Shown here: one piece after another, positions 54,149 to 64,000 of the stretch
Layout of the letters: each line of letters opens with the position of its first letter
How positions within the stretch are numbered: the first letter of the stretch is position 1
Assembly: GCA_020055645.1 (NCBI GenBank)
Contig: CM034546.1
Coordinates: forward strand, 68,386,001-68,450,000
Source: Tomocerus qinae
Taxonomy: Eukaryota; Arthropoda; Collembola; Entomobryomorpha; Tomoceridae
Length of the DNA stretch: 64,000 bases
Reading direction: 5' to 3'
The notes under the pieces: model-generated
Seen by the model: only the letters and a program-made list of their open reading frames with translations
Database searches by the model: none
What the model was told of the DNA's origin: nothing
Program-made: the position numbers and the translations under genes

Positions 54149-55699
54149 TAACCCAATAGATACATCAATGTTGTAGATTTCTTTCAACGATCATTTTGAT
54201 AAATATGTTCCCAGCAAGGTCCCAATCTGTATAAAGTGACTGTAATCATCTCTGCATAATATAATCGTTGTCTTTTGTTACGTATGGCGTTGGATCTAAC
54301 GTAGCCTAAACAGGCATTTATTTTGAAGGAGAAGAAAGAGACGCAGCACCCCCTTACCTTGAGAAGAGAAAAATATATTTTAGATAGGCTTAAAGCCAAA
54401 AAATGTAAAGTTTCATTAATATATTTTTGTAAGCTCCGCTGAACCAACCGTAGATATACGTTCTTTTGTATTAGTTTCTATTGTGAGAGTTTTTTTATCA
54501 CCCATTATGGCAATATCTGCTATATAATACTGGATGTCGTCCTTTTATGATTTCATAAAGATCACAATATTCTGCAGCGGATTTCCTTGTTAAATGACAT
54601 AGCTAATAGTACTAATACGTTATTTAGAGCTTAGGTATTGCATTGCAAGCTTGTCAGTCTTAAGTGTTAAAACTTAAACAACCTAAATAACAAAAGACAT
54701 AAGAGTATAACTTTAGTAAAGAGAAATTCAAACCATGGTGATGGTCTAATAGTGCAATAGTTGGAATACAATCAACGATTTGGCTTGAGTTGTGTTTAGG
54801 AAATTTAAAAAGAATTATCAACTCAAATACAAAGTTTCTACTTGCCATATTATGGATTGCACGCACAACAGATACGTACAGGAATTAATGTTATTAAATA
54901 AAACCAAATATATGTACAGGGTAAAACAAAAATAATTACTTGGGAAATATTTGTGGGAAAATAAATATTGCTTGAGAGTCCAAGCTACATTACTTGGCTT
55001 CACATCTTTAATTTATATTGAAAAAATATATTCCGACATATCTAGTCCTCATTTTTTAAAAGTGTTTATTGCATTACGTAATAGATATATTCCATCAGAT
55101 CTTTGGCGATGACTATTTCATTTCGAAGTTTGTAAACTTTATATAGGTATTAGGTATGCCCATCCTTGGCTCTAGGATTTTGTATCTATTCTTTTATTCC
55201 GGAATGTTTTATTTATGCGGACATGTGTGGATATACGTAAGGTTATATTGTTGTATTGCATCTATAAAACTGTATGGTTACAGCCAAAGCAAAAAAAAAT
55301 TGACGCCACTGGGGATTAATATGTTCCTAATTACTCATCTAAATCATCTTTTCCCAAAAGACGTGTAGTTTTTTGATCTCCTAGCAAGACGGTGACAGTT
55401 GAATAATATTATGCGAACTAAATTCAAAGTGCATTAGTACCATAAAATTCGAATTAATTTACCAGGGTGAACCATTTTCAACGATATCATTAATGCGAAA
55501 AATAAATAGTTGACCCCGGAGGCCAACTAAAACAATAGGGGTGAACTGTTTTTTAAGGTGAATTCAATTTTCTTTTCATATCACTTATCTTCACATTTTT
55601 CATGCAACGATTCAAATATTTGTATATTATGTCTTAAGTCATAATCTCCCACTACCTACATAAAATAGGGAGTCAATTATTTATTTCGAGTAATGTCAA
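54149..55699. other. Spacer downstream of desaturase copy 3
   Basis: Duplicated blocks matching 24050-24330 and 24340-25130, then a block with the 26520 and 50020 segments up to about 55500. No gene is seen. Confidence 0.65.
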
Positions 55700-56000
55700 C
55701 TATTTTTAACTAAGCTAAATTACCCTTAAAATTGTTTTTAATGATCTCTTATATTTCAAGACAGTTAATAATGGAAAATTCACTAAAAAGCGAACGACGT
55801 CTTTTAAAACAAAATAAAAATCACGTAATGTTTCAGATAGGTTAAGTATTGTTTTTCGTCGTTGCTTGCCTTTTTTGGGAAGAAAATCTTTAATTTTTGA
55901 GATGTCACTCAATGCGTTCCGAGACATTTGGACGTTTCATTGTACATTACTCATCAACAGTGCGGCCCATTCAATCGGCAGTCGACCCTACGTTAAGTAA
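55700..56000 (+). pseudogene. Desaturase relic, copy 4
   Basis: A remnant of exon 2 (AAATTACCCTTAAAATTGTT, end of the exon) and most of exon 4, ending at the usual NRPY(D)K-like site: ACAGTGCGGCCCATTCAATC with CCCTACGTTAAGTAA. Exons 1, 3 and 5 are missing or unrecognisable, and the frame of exon 4 is broken. Clearly a dead copy. Confidence 0.85.
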
Positions 56001-57481
56001 AGCACAAACTATATAATTTTGTCATGACTATTTAAATTAAATTAATTAAATTAATTTATACATGAATGCTATATTATGTTACATAAGAATATAGATTTAA
56101 AAAGTTTTCTCATACAAAAGGTTTACTTTTTTGGGTTTCTGCAGATTACATCCAACACGAAATAATTGTTTTGGATATTAATATGACGTACAGACACTTT
56201 ATATTAAATACTGTGCAAAATTTTCTTATAGCATCTGTATTTTGTTGTATTCATTTGAATAAATTGAAGCAAAATTTCCTTGTGAAATAGTAACAAGATT
56301 ATTTTAATTACCTCGAAGGCACTTTGCAAGTGTCACTATTATAGTTCAAGCAAGCCTTCACATTAGCAATTAATGGTTGGCAGGCAAAAAATTATTTGAC
56401 TGCATTTATATATACGTTTACCTTATCTGATGTCTGATGAGTAGTTCTCACTGTGAAATTATTTTATTTTACACGGAGAATCAAAAGTTAAAGTGAAAGG
56501 GTTCATTCATGTTTTACATAATGTACAGTTCCATTTCACGAGATACTTATTCGCTTTCTATGGTAGTGCTATCAATTTATAGAAAATTATTTATTAGGAT
56601 AGGTGCTTAACTTCACTTATCACCTAATCAACACTGATTGATAGTAGTAATGATGGTTTAGGTCATCGAAAATGTCTTAGGGGGTGGGCTTAGTGTGAAA
56701 ATTGGAATGTGCAGTGTGAAAATTGAAAGTTTAAAACTTGGGGCTCTGAGGAAATGTAGTGGGCATGAAAACATTTTTCACTATTTAAAATTTTTTTTAT
56801 TGAAATGGGAGTTTTGCATGAAACACATGGAAGATGAGCAGGTATGATTTATGAGGCGAGTATATATTTATAGCTAATTCTTAGTTAATGTAGATTTTTT
56901 GGAGAAAACCTGGACATTTGGGGAAAATTGGAACTTAGAGAAAACTGGAAATCTACTGCAAAACTGGAAATTTGGGTGAAAATGGAAAATTTAAAGAAAA
57001 ACTGGAAATTTGGATGAAAATGGAAATTTAAAGAAAAACTGGAAATTTGGGTGAAAATGGAAAATTGAAAGAAAAACTGGAAATTTGGGTGAAAATGGAA
57101 AATTTAAAGAAAAACTAGAAATTTGGAAGAAAATGGAAAATTTAAGGAGAAACTGAAAATTTAGGTTAAAAATGGAAAGTATGGGAGAAAACTGAAAAAT
57201 CGGTTGAAATCGGAAGAAATCGGATGAAATCGGAAGAACTGTTTTAAAAGTTAAAATAGGCACAGAAAATGGTTTTAAGGTTTCAGAATCATTTTTATAA
57301 GGCTCCTAAAATCATTTTAGACACTAGTGTCTAAAATGATTAAATAGTTATAAATAAGTTATATTTCGATTTTCGTTTTGCACAATCAATATCATGTATA
57401 CAGTTATCTATTGTTGCCCTAAAATACTTATATCTTGTTAATTTTTTATTCTCAAAGTAGTATTAACCTATTTGCCACAAA
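56001..57481. other. Spacer with a minisatellite
   Basis: Between about 56930 and 57180, units of about 36-38 bp built on AACTGGAAATTTGGGTGAAA and AATGGAAAATTTAAAGAAA repeat six or more times with variation. The remainder is AT-rich, with no gene seen. Confidence 0.65.
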
Positions 57482-58071
57482 CAGTGTACAAAATTTACCA
57501 CTTTTTAGCCTTTTTTACCATCACAGTGGTAAAAATGCACTTAATGGTAAAAATGCATTTAATGGTAAAAATGGTAAATTTTAGCAATTGATTAGACAGC
57601 TGAGTACAGATACACTAGACTTCCTAAAATATAAGTTTTAAAACTTTATTTTCTATGAAATATTACCAATTAGCCCCTTAATCAATTAAATTAATCATAT
57701 TGTACACCAAAAATTATAAAAAAATGAAGAAAAAAAGATTGTATTTGGTATCGCCCATTTAAAATTGATGCTAATTTAATTGCAATTAATTTCTCAATCG
57801 GCAAGGGTTGTTAGCGCCCCCATTGGTTGAAACCTACTCTGATTGATGAACACTTATCAATATGTGACAACAATGATCATCTGCTAAGCTATTTCATACT
57901 TTGGCACCGAATTTTATTCAAAATTCAAACACGAAATTTAAATGAAACTATTTTTTACCATTTTTACCATTTATACCACTTACCACTACTTTTTAGGTAG
58001 TGGTATTTAACGTTAAATACCATTAAAAACCACTTACCACTGGTAAGTGGTAAATGGTATTTTGTACACTG
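57482..58071. mobile_element. hAT-like miniature element, 590 bp, second copy
   Basis: Nearly identical to 25153-25751, with the same CAGTGTACAAAAT ends. Its own target octamer GCCACAAA is at 57474-57481 and 58072-58079, so this is an independent insertion. Confidence 0.9.
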
Positions 58072-58199
58072 GCCACAAAATACTGACAGCAATCCGTAAC
58101 AGAAGCTCTCCTGAGTAAAGTGAACCTTGTGCACATTTTTGGTGGAATAATAGCAGACAACAAAAATAGAATAAACATAATAAATGACTATGTTATATT

Positions 58200-58307
58200 A
58201 TATTTCATTGCAAGACATTATGAATTTAGAAGAGAGATTGAAAGCTTTATTTGCAAATCGTTAATGACATTATGGAAGTGTACAATGGCTGTCGTATTTG
58301 TTCGTTA
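58200..58307 (+). pseudogene. 3' relic of the SPRY-protein gene
   Basis: TTAGAAGAGAGATTGAAAGC and ATGGCTGTCGTATTTGTTCG match the last codons of the gene at 18459-19702, with a deletion between them. The following sequence matches its 3' flank. It shows that a segment at 19.6-20.8 kb was copied to 58.2-59.6 kb. Confidence 0.85.
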
Positions 58308-61300
58308 AAGTTGAAAATTTCTATTCTCATCTTCCGCACAACTATCTGTACTTGGATAATGTCAAATACCATTACTATTAAGATTTACTTCAATAGCTTT
58401 CATAGTTTTCTATATTGATATAATTAAATTGATTATTGGTATGGCATCAGGTTAAAATAAACATTTAAATATCTATCAATGTTATTGTTTTAATTATGTT
58501 AGGTTAGGTCCCTCGAAAGCGGGTCATGGTATGCCTTGTATATATACCATGGTGAGATTCTTAAAATGTACAACCACTGTCTCACTTCAACCACACTTTT
58601 AAAATGCGTGGTGTTACTTTCAAGCATGTATCCAGTAGGGGTGAGGGCTTTGCGCCTCTCCTAAATCTGAGAAAAAGAAACTTTTCTCCAAAATTCCAAA
58701 AATTTTATGTGTCCCACTTTTAAAATCATTTTTTTTGTATCATCATCCAAATTTCTGGATGCGTGCCTGGTTACCTTACTTACAATATGGATTTTGTATG
58801 GAAATGTGATACAATATTTAGCAATGTGGTAATTTCGTCATCGTAGAAACAAATAAATCAACATATTTAGTAAGTTAGTGACACTGTAATGAGTATGTGT
58901 AAGCTATTAGCTACTCAACTGCTAATATTAGTAATCAGAGCTAATTTATGGAGTATACATCTAGCATTCTTATAGTCAAATTAAATGAGGTCGCAATGTA
59001 GGATTGATATCGGTATTTAGAGGGCAAAGTCAATGCTCGAGTAGGATCTAATTTATATACAGGTGAATAGATATTATGCATGTAGTATATTATATCCTTT
59101 TCCGCTACAAAATAACAATATTATTATTATTATTACATAAGTCAATGATTTAAGTTTTATTTATCGTTGAAAGTCTTCAGATATCTCATTCAAAATTAAA
59201 TTAATGTTGATTGAATCATGTGTGACTATTTCATCATATTGGAAATTTTGTGTACTTATCGTATAATCATTGCTCTAGGGTTTTGCTTCTTTTATTTTAT
59301 TCCAAAATATTTATGGGCATCAGCAATGAGAGGAAAAGTGTAAATAAATAAAAGTTTATGGCATCGACGAAACAGGTTCAAAGCCAAATCAAAATAGCAT
59401 TGCATTTGAGTAGCAATCGGAAATACAATACATGATTACTTTACGATGAATCTGAGTTGGATATGAATGGTTCACATCCTTTCCATAATATTTAGGCTCC
59501 TATGTATTTATCGCAGTATGTAAATTTAAAAAATTTTGATGGATAAATTGGCAAAACCGTTTTCACACTAAAATGATGGTTTGGCAAACTGTTCAATAGG
59601 ATAATTTAGCAAAACATATACATTGGTAACTTTGTGGAAGTGTTTTCGAAAATAGTCTTTCAATGCAGGGCCGCAGCGAGGGGGGGGGGCCCGAAATCGA
59701 AGAAATGAAAGGAATTTTTGCCTTGAAACCCAAAAATTTTTCGCGCTTCGCGCGAATATAGTATATATTTTCAATTATTATTTTTTCCAACCACTGTAGA
59801 AAATAAAAGTATATTAATGTACATATAATTTGTATTTACAAAGTTAACATAATAACCTAACAGTGCCACAGCGAGAGGGCCCGGCGCCACCCCCTTCCCG
59901 AAATCGAAGAAAAGGAATTCTTCTTTTAGGAATTTTTAAATTTTGAATTTAATTTTGTGATGTGTGGATGTGGATTTTGTTCTTTAATTTGAATTTAGGA
60001 ACTTTTGCCTTAAAACCCAAAAATTTTACGCGAAAATAGTATATATTTTCAATTATAATTTTTCCAGGCCCCCGGAGAATTTTTTTCTGGCTGCGGCCCT
60101 GTAACCAAATGGGATGTTTTCGAAATTGTTTTTATTAATGTGAAGGGTGACCTGCTGAATTTCTCTTGAGTGCTAGATTTGCCTCCTTAGCTGGGTTCAC
60201 TAGTTCCAAAATATTTATGGATATCAGCAATGAGAAGAAAAGTGTAAATAAATAAAGGTTTATGGCATCGACGAAACGGGTTCACAGCCAAATCAATAGC
60301 AATTTCATTGAGTATCAATCAGAAATGCAATACATGATTATTTTATTTTACGATCAATCTGAGTTGGATATAAGTCGTTTACATCCCTTCTGTAATATTT
60401 GGGCTCCTATGTATTTATCGTAGTATGTCAATTTAAAAACATATTTTGGCAAACAAAAATTGTGATGGATAAATTGGCAAAACGTTTTTACACTAGAACG
60501 ATGGTTTCGCAAACTGTACAAACTGAAAATTTAAGAAAACATACAACTGTTTTGCAAATATGCCAATTTTGACCTATAAATCTAGTTTTATTGCTTTCAA
60601 TCTTTTTTAAACATAAATTTTGTAGCATGCTAAATATAAAAGTGGTTCATTTTAATCATCTAAGCTGCAGTTGCACATAACAACTATATTAAAATGGTAT
60701 TATTATTACCAATTTCCCCATTTCCTACCTTTTTCGTTTATTTAAAGGTACATGAGGTGAATGATGTTTGTTTCATTTATTGTTTTTCCCTTTCCTCTGC
60801 CATAAATACAAACCATAAATTCTGAAGATATTATTTCTAATCCCATCATTATTACTGATCACTCGAATAAGATTGTACGTCCTGAGCCTGATTCTTTCTA
60901 TAAAATAATACTCGTCAAAATATCACTAAAAATATTAAAATTTACCTCTGATAAATTGTAAAAATTTGTCTTTGCATAACCAATTTGTCACTAGTCTGAA
61001 ATCAAATAGATTCGGTATAACTGTTTAGCAACTTAAGATTCAGAAAATTAATCGTGAATCCTATTCTTTTGAGTGGGGAAGTAAAAGGTGAGGTTATTAG
61101 CGGAAAATACCTAAATATTAAATATTAATTAAATATTGATACCAAAATGTGGTATTTATTTCTAATGGTAGTAAATGCATCCCCTGCATTTAGCAAATAC
61201 TTTTACTGCTAATTAAGCATAATAATATGCAAAAGTAATTGATAATATTTTTGTTCACATCACTCAACATTATATTTTTTGGAATGGCGTAATATTATTA

Positions 61301-61853
61301 TCAGGCAAAGCCCGTATCTGGAAAGTATAACATAGCTTCACTAAAGTATTAAAGTCAGAAATATTTCATTTTTGTGTTGGTTTTTCCAAATTTTCATCCT
61401 TCTTTGAAAAAAATTCAAATTTTTTATGATTTTTAGTAGGGCATGCCTTAGTGTGTCTTTCTAGTTACGTGTCTGATTTCTATGGTATTAACGAAATCTG
61501 TTTTCTATTCGTTACATTAATAATATCTGGCAGGACTTTGTGTTTGTCCTCGCCCGAAAGCCAAAATATTCGTTCTGAAATCCTTTAATGCCTTAATTTT
61601 AATCTATGTTTTCAACTTGCTCAGTGAATGAGTTTGGTCATTACATTCTATTAATATATAATGAAATTTCTTTGTATAGTAATTTAAAAATGCCATTGGT
61701 TTTTATCCCTCAAAATAATAATAATTGGTACCTAGGTTGTAGGTTACATTTGATATTGATAATGTTTTGTTATGCTATCAATATGACTTTCACTAGAATA
61801 AAAACGGCTATTTTTAATTTTAGGTAAACTAAATCCTCTGGAATTCAATTAAA
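58308..61853. other. Spacer of duplicated blocks upstream of desaturase copy 5
   Basis: 58430-59550 matches 19.8-20.8 kb. A second, related block at about 60200-61850 matches 26.7-28.3 kb and 50.2-51.7 kb. Between them, 59666-60101 is a foldback element with ends CAGGGCCGCAGC and GCTGCGGCCCTG and two internal copies of a CCCGAAATCGAAGAAA segment. No gene is seen. Confidence 0.7.
59666..60101. mobile_element. Foldback miniature element with GC-rich ends
   Basis: Inverted ends CAGGGCCGCAGC and GCTGCGGCCCTG. The interior has a twofold repeat (CCCGAAATCGAAG ... GTATATATTTTCAATTA). I could not find a matching 8-bp target duplication. The segments just outside share GTTTTCGAAA, so the flanks may be a short duplication. 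Confidence 0.6.
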
Positions 61854-62260
61854 ATGTCACAACGTAAAGACAAAATGGCAATTTTGGAAAAAGAGACCAA
61901 TGAATTAAGTAAACAGGAGATAATGTCGTCTGCATCTCCTGCCAAAAATGTGTCTTCAAATGGAAATATTTACGATGCGGATGAAAAAGAAATAGATATC
62001 TACGCCACTGACTACCCGCCTCCCAAGTACATCTGGTACGCCGTGGTATTCTTCCCTATATTTCACATTTTCGCCTTTTACGGCATTTTTGCCATTGCAA
62101 CCGGTCAAGCAATGTGGCAAACAATTTTATGGGGTAAGACCTTTTTAAATTCAAATAAATCAATGTAAACGATGAAAAATAGGACACCGTAAAAAATGTC
62201 AATTTTGTGGGTATTATACATAACGTATCTGTACTTTGTTAACTTTCTCTTTTAAAAGTT

Positions 62261-62379
62261 ATTATAGTATTCGAATAACTAGAGCAATAAGATTGAAGAA
62301 TAGTAAATCCGATCCTTATTATTATTACCTTAATTATAATTCTTCAATCTTAATGCCCTAGTTATACAAATACTATAAT
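62261..62379. repeat. Short inverted-repeat element in desaturase copy 5 intron 1
   Basis: Arms ATTATAGTATTCGAATAACT and its near complement ending ATACTATAAT, with an inner AAGATTGAAGAAT and ATTCTTCAATCTT pair. About 119 bp, absent from the other copies. Confidence 0.75.
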
Positions 62380-63366
62380 ATAATAAAAATAAAAACAGTA
62401 AAATAATTAGGAAAGGGTAAAGACTACTATAAGAAAATTCAAGTTATATATCTATGAATCGGCGTTATTAAAATAATTTGTAATTGTGAGAGAACATAAT
62501 TAATAGGCATGTATATATTTGGTTTATGACACAAATGGTTAGCTAATATACATTTTACAACAGGCTATGTATTACTACATAAAAATAATGAGCTAGTACC
62601 TACATACTTCCGACAATTTTCGGACTTTAAATGCTGATGCCTAATCATTTTGAAGTTTAATTGCAGTGCTGATGGTTTAGTATTAATAAATATATTATAT
62701 GTTCGTAGATTCTGTTCTCCATGCAGTTGGACTGTTGGGAGCATTGGCTGGTGCTCATCGACTCTGGTCTCACAGATCATACAAAGCTAAATTACCTTTA
62801 AGATTCTTTTTAATGATTGCACAAACTATATCTGGTCAGGTAAGCAAAGAAAAAAATCAACTAATAAAAATTTTGCACATCTTGTGCAAATAATGTTCCC
62901 ATTCGACAATCACAAAGATTTTTAAGAATTATTATTTTTTTTTTATAGAAACCGTTGCTTTTATTTGGTAGTAAAATGCTCGTTATTCTATTAACTACTA
63001 AATCAGGATTTAGCAATATTTGATTAACCCTTTTGGGAAATTTATTCTTGCTATTTTAATTTCTCTTGAGCCTACAAAAATTAGCTGAAGGGTTCTAAAC
63101 ACGATTGCGGTTGGTAACAATATTTTTAGATGTCGATATACCACTGGGTCCGTGATCATCGAATTCATCATAAATACACGGAGACACTTGCTGATCCTCA
63201 TAATGCTCGTCGAGGATTTTTACTTTTCTCACGTCGGTTGGCTTTTTCAAAGAAAGCATCCGGCTGTTTATTTGAAATCAAAAACAATTGACCTGTCAGA
63301 TATTGGAAGCGGATTCTCTTGTCATGTTCCAAAAAAAGTTAATACAAAATTCACTAACTGTAGAAT

Positions 63367-63637
63367 CAAGATGCCTCGAATTTGTCATTCTATAGTAACG
63401 TATTTGTTTAATATCAACTCCATTACAAGGAGACATAGAGAGGGATTCCTGGATTTTTGCACCCAATTTGAATTTATTTTACTACCACAGAGAGAGAAGT
63501 AAGCACCCAAACCAAATAACCATGGTTACTTTCGGCTTGGGTGCTTATTTCTCTGTGACAGTAAAGGTAAAAGTCGAATTGGGTGCAAAATCGGAAATAT
63601 CCCTCTAATGTCTTCATCTTGTAATGGAGGCATCTTG
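63367..63637. mobile_element. hAT-like miniature foldback element, 271 bp, 8-bp target duplication
   Basis: Ends CAAGATGCCTC and GAGGCATCTTG. The octamer TGTAGAAT is present at both 63359-63366 and 63638-63645. Arms are long (GCACCCAATT and AATTGGGTGC inside), and the left arm holds a small extra insert. Inserted in intron 3 of copy 5 only. Confidence 0.88.
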
Positions 63638-63881
63638 TGTAGAATAAGAGAACGACGTTTTTTATAAGAAAAGTAAAAATTACCTAATGTTATTGTTTCA
63701 GATATTATATACCTTTCGTCGGAGTGATCACTTATGTATTGCTTTCCGTTATTCCTTGTCTTTGGGGAGAAGCTTTAATTTTGGGGATGTCACTCAATGC
63801 GTTAAGATCCATGTTTACTCTTAATTGTACATCTCTCATCAACAGTGCGGCCCACTTAATTGGCAATCGACCCTACGATAA

Positions 63882-64000
63882 GTAAATTTTATATTTTTAT
63901 CACAATCATCAATATCAAAAAGCATGGGCTTAAGGGACAAAATTTCTTATTTCAGAAGAGCCATTTAATCATTTTGGATTATTAGGAAACACAAAATGAT
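63882..64000. other. Intron 4 of desaturase copy 5, cut by the window edge
   Basis: Matches the start of intron 4 in copies 1-3 (word AAGGGA or AAGAGATAAAAT). Exon 5 would follow outside. Confidence 0.7.

Larger units (their letters stand above)
61854..63881 (+). pseudogene. Acyl-CoA Delta9-desaturase, copy 5 (exons 1-4; exon 5 beyond window)
   Basis: Exons 61854-62133, 62709-62839, about 63130-63340 and 63702-63881. Exons 1, 2 and 4 are open. Exon 3 carries an extra T in GGATTTTTAC (near 63215) and an extra G in ATTGGAAGC (near 63304) relative to the other copies, so its frame is broken between them. Box 2 reads VRDHRIHHKYTET and box 1 is GAHRLWSH, not GGHRLWSH. A miniature element (63367-63637) lies in intron 3. 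The two changes nearly compensate (+2), so the copy is probably inactive. Confidence 0.82.

Noticed and set aside
56991..57263. Phe/Pro/Ser-rich 90-codon minus-strand ORF
   Set aside because: Product of the 36-38-bp minisatellite.
1..64000. tRNA, rRNA or other structured RNA genes
   Set aside because: None recognised by eye; a covariance-model search would be decisive.

Overview
The window is nuclear DNA of an arthropod: AT-rich, short GT-AG introns, many miniature transposons. The two gustatory receptor genes, a CARD/NB-ARC gene and a Delta9-desaturase family fit a hexapod or other pancrustacean. A springtail (Collembola) is my best guess, but nothing here proves the species.

Layout. 1-0.34 kb: end of an unrecognised minus-strand gene. 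3.2-7.2 kb: two tandem gustatory receptor genes. 8.3-12.0 kb: a four-exon minus-strand gene whose splice phases join a CARD, an NB-ARC ATPase, a Ser/Thr kinase and an IRE1/RNase L-type KEN ribonuclease in one protein of about 1021 residues. 14.9-15.5 kb: a thioredoxin gene with a miniature element just inside an intron. 18.5-19.7 kb: a secreted SPRY-domain protein. 22-64 kb: a tandem array of acyl-CoA Delta9-desaturase genes embedded in duplicated spacers. Copy 1 is intact. Copy 2 is interrupted by a large element. Copies 3 and 5 are frameshifted, and copy 4 is a relic.

The large element (30640-48498, 17,859 bp) is a Polinton/Maverick-like integrated DNA virus. It has 188-bp terminal inverted repeats with two mismatches and a 6-bp target duplication (AAAGGA). 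It encodes a DDE integrase, an adenain-like protease, a packaging ATPase, a two-jelly-roll-type major capsid candidate (split by a frameshift), a basic core-like protein and three related modular proteins of about 570 residues. It also carries tandem small zinc-binding proteins, two membrane proteins and host-spliced genes at both ends. No DNA polymerase B reading frame lies between the repeats. Gene blocks are transcribed divergently from a compact two-way promoter near 38.1 kb. Removing the element and one target copy restores desaturase copy 2 in frame, so the insertion looks young.

The two items most worth following are the CARD-NB-ARC-kinase-KEN fusion, which looks like a self-assembling RNase receptor of immune or cell-death type, and the polymerase-less Polinton-like element with its modular surface-protein paralogs and zinc-protein array. 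Smaller hAT-like miniature elements with exact 8-bp target duplications (four cases) and several foldback elements account for much of the spacer.
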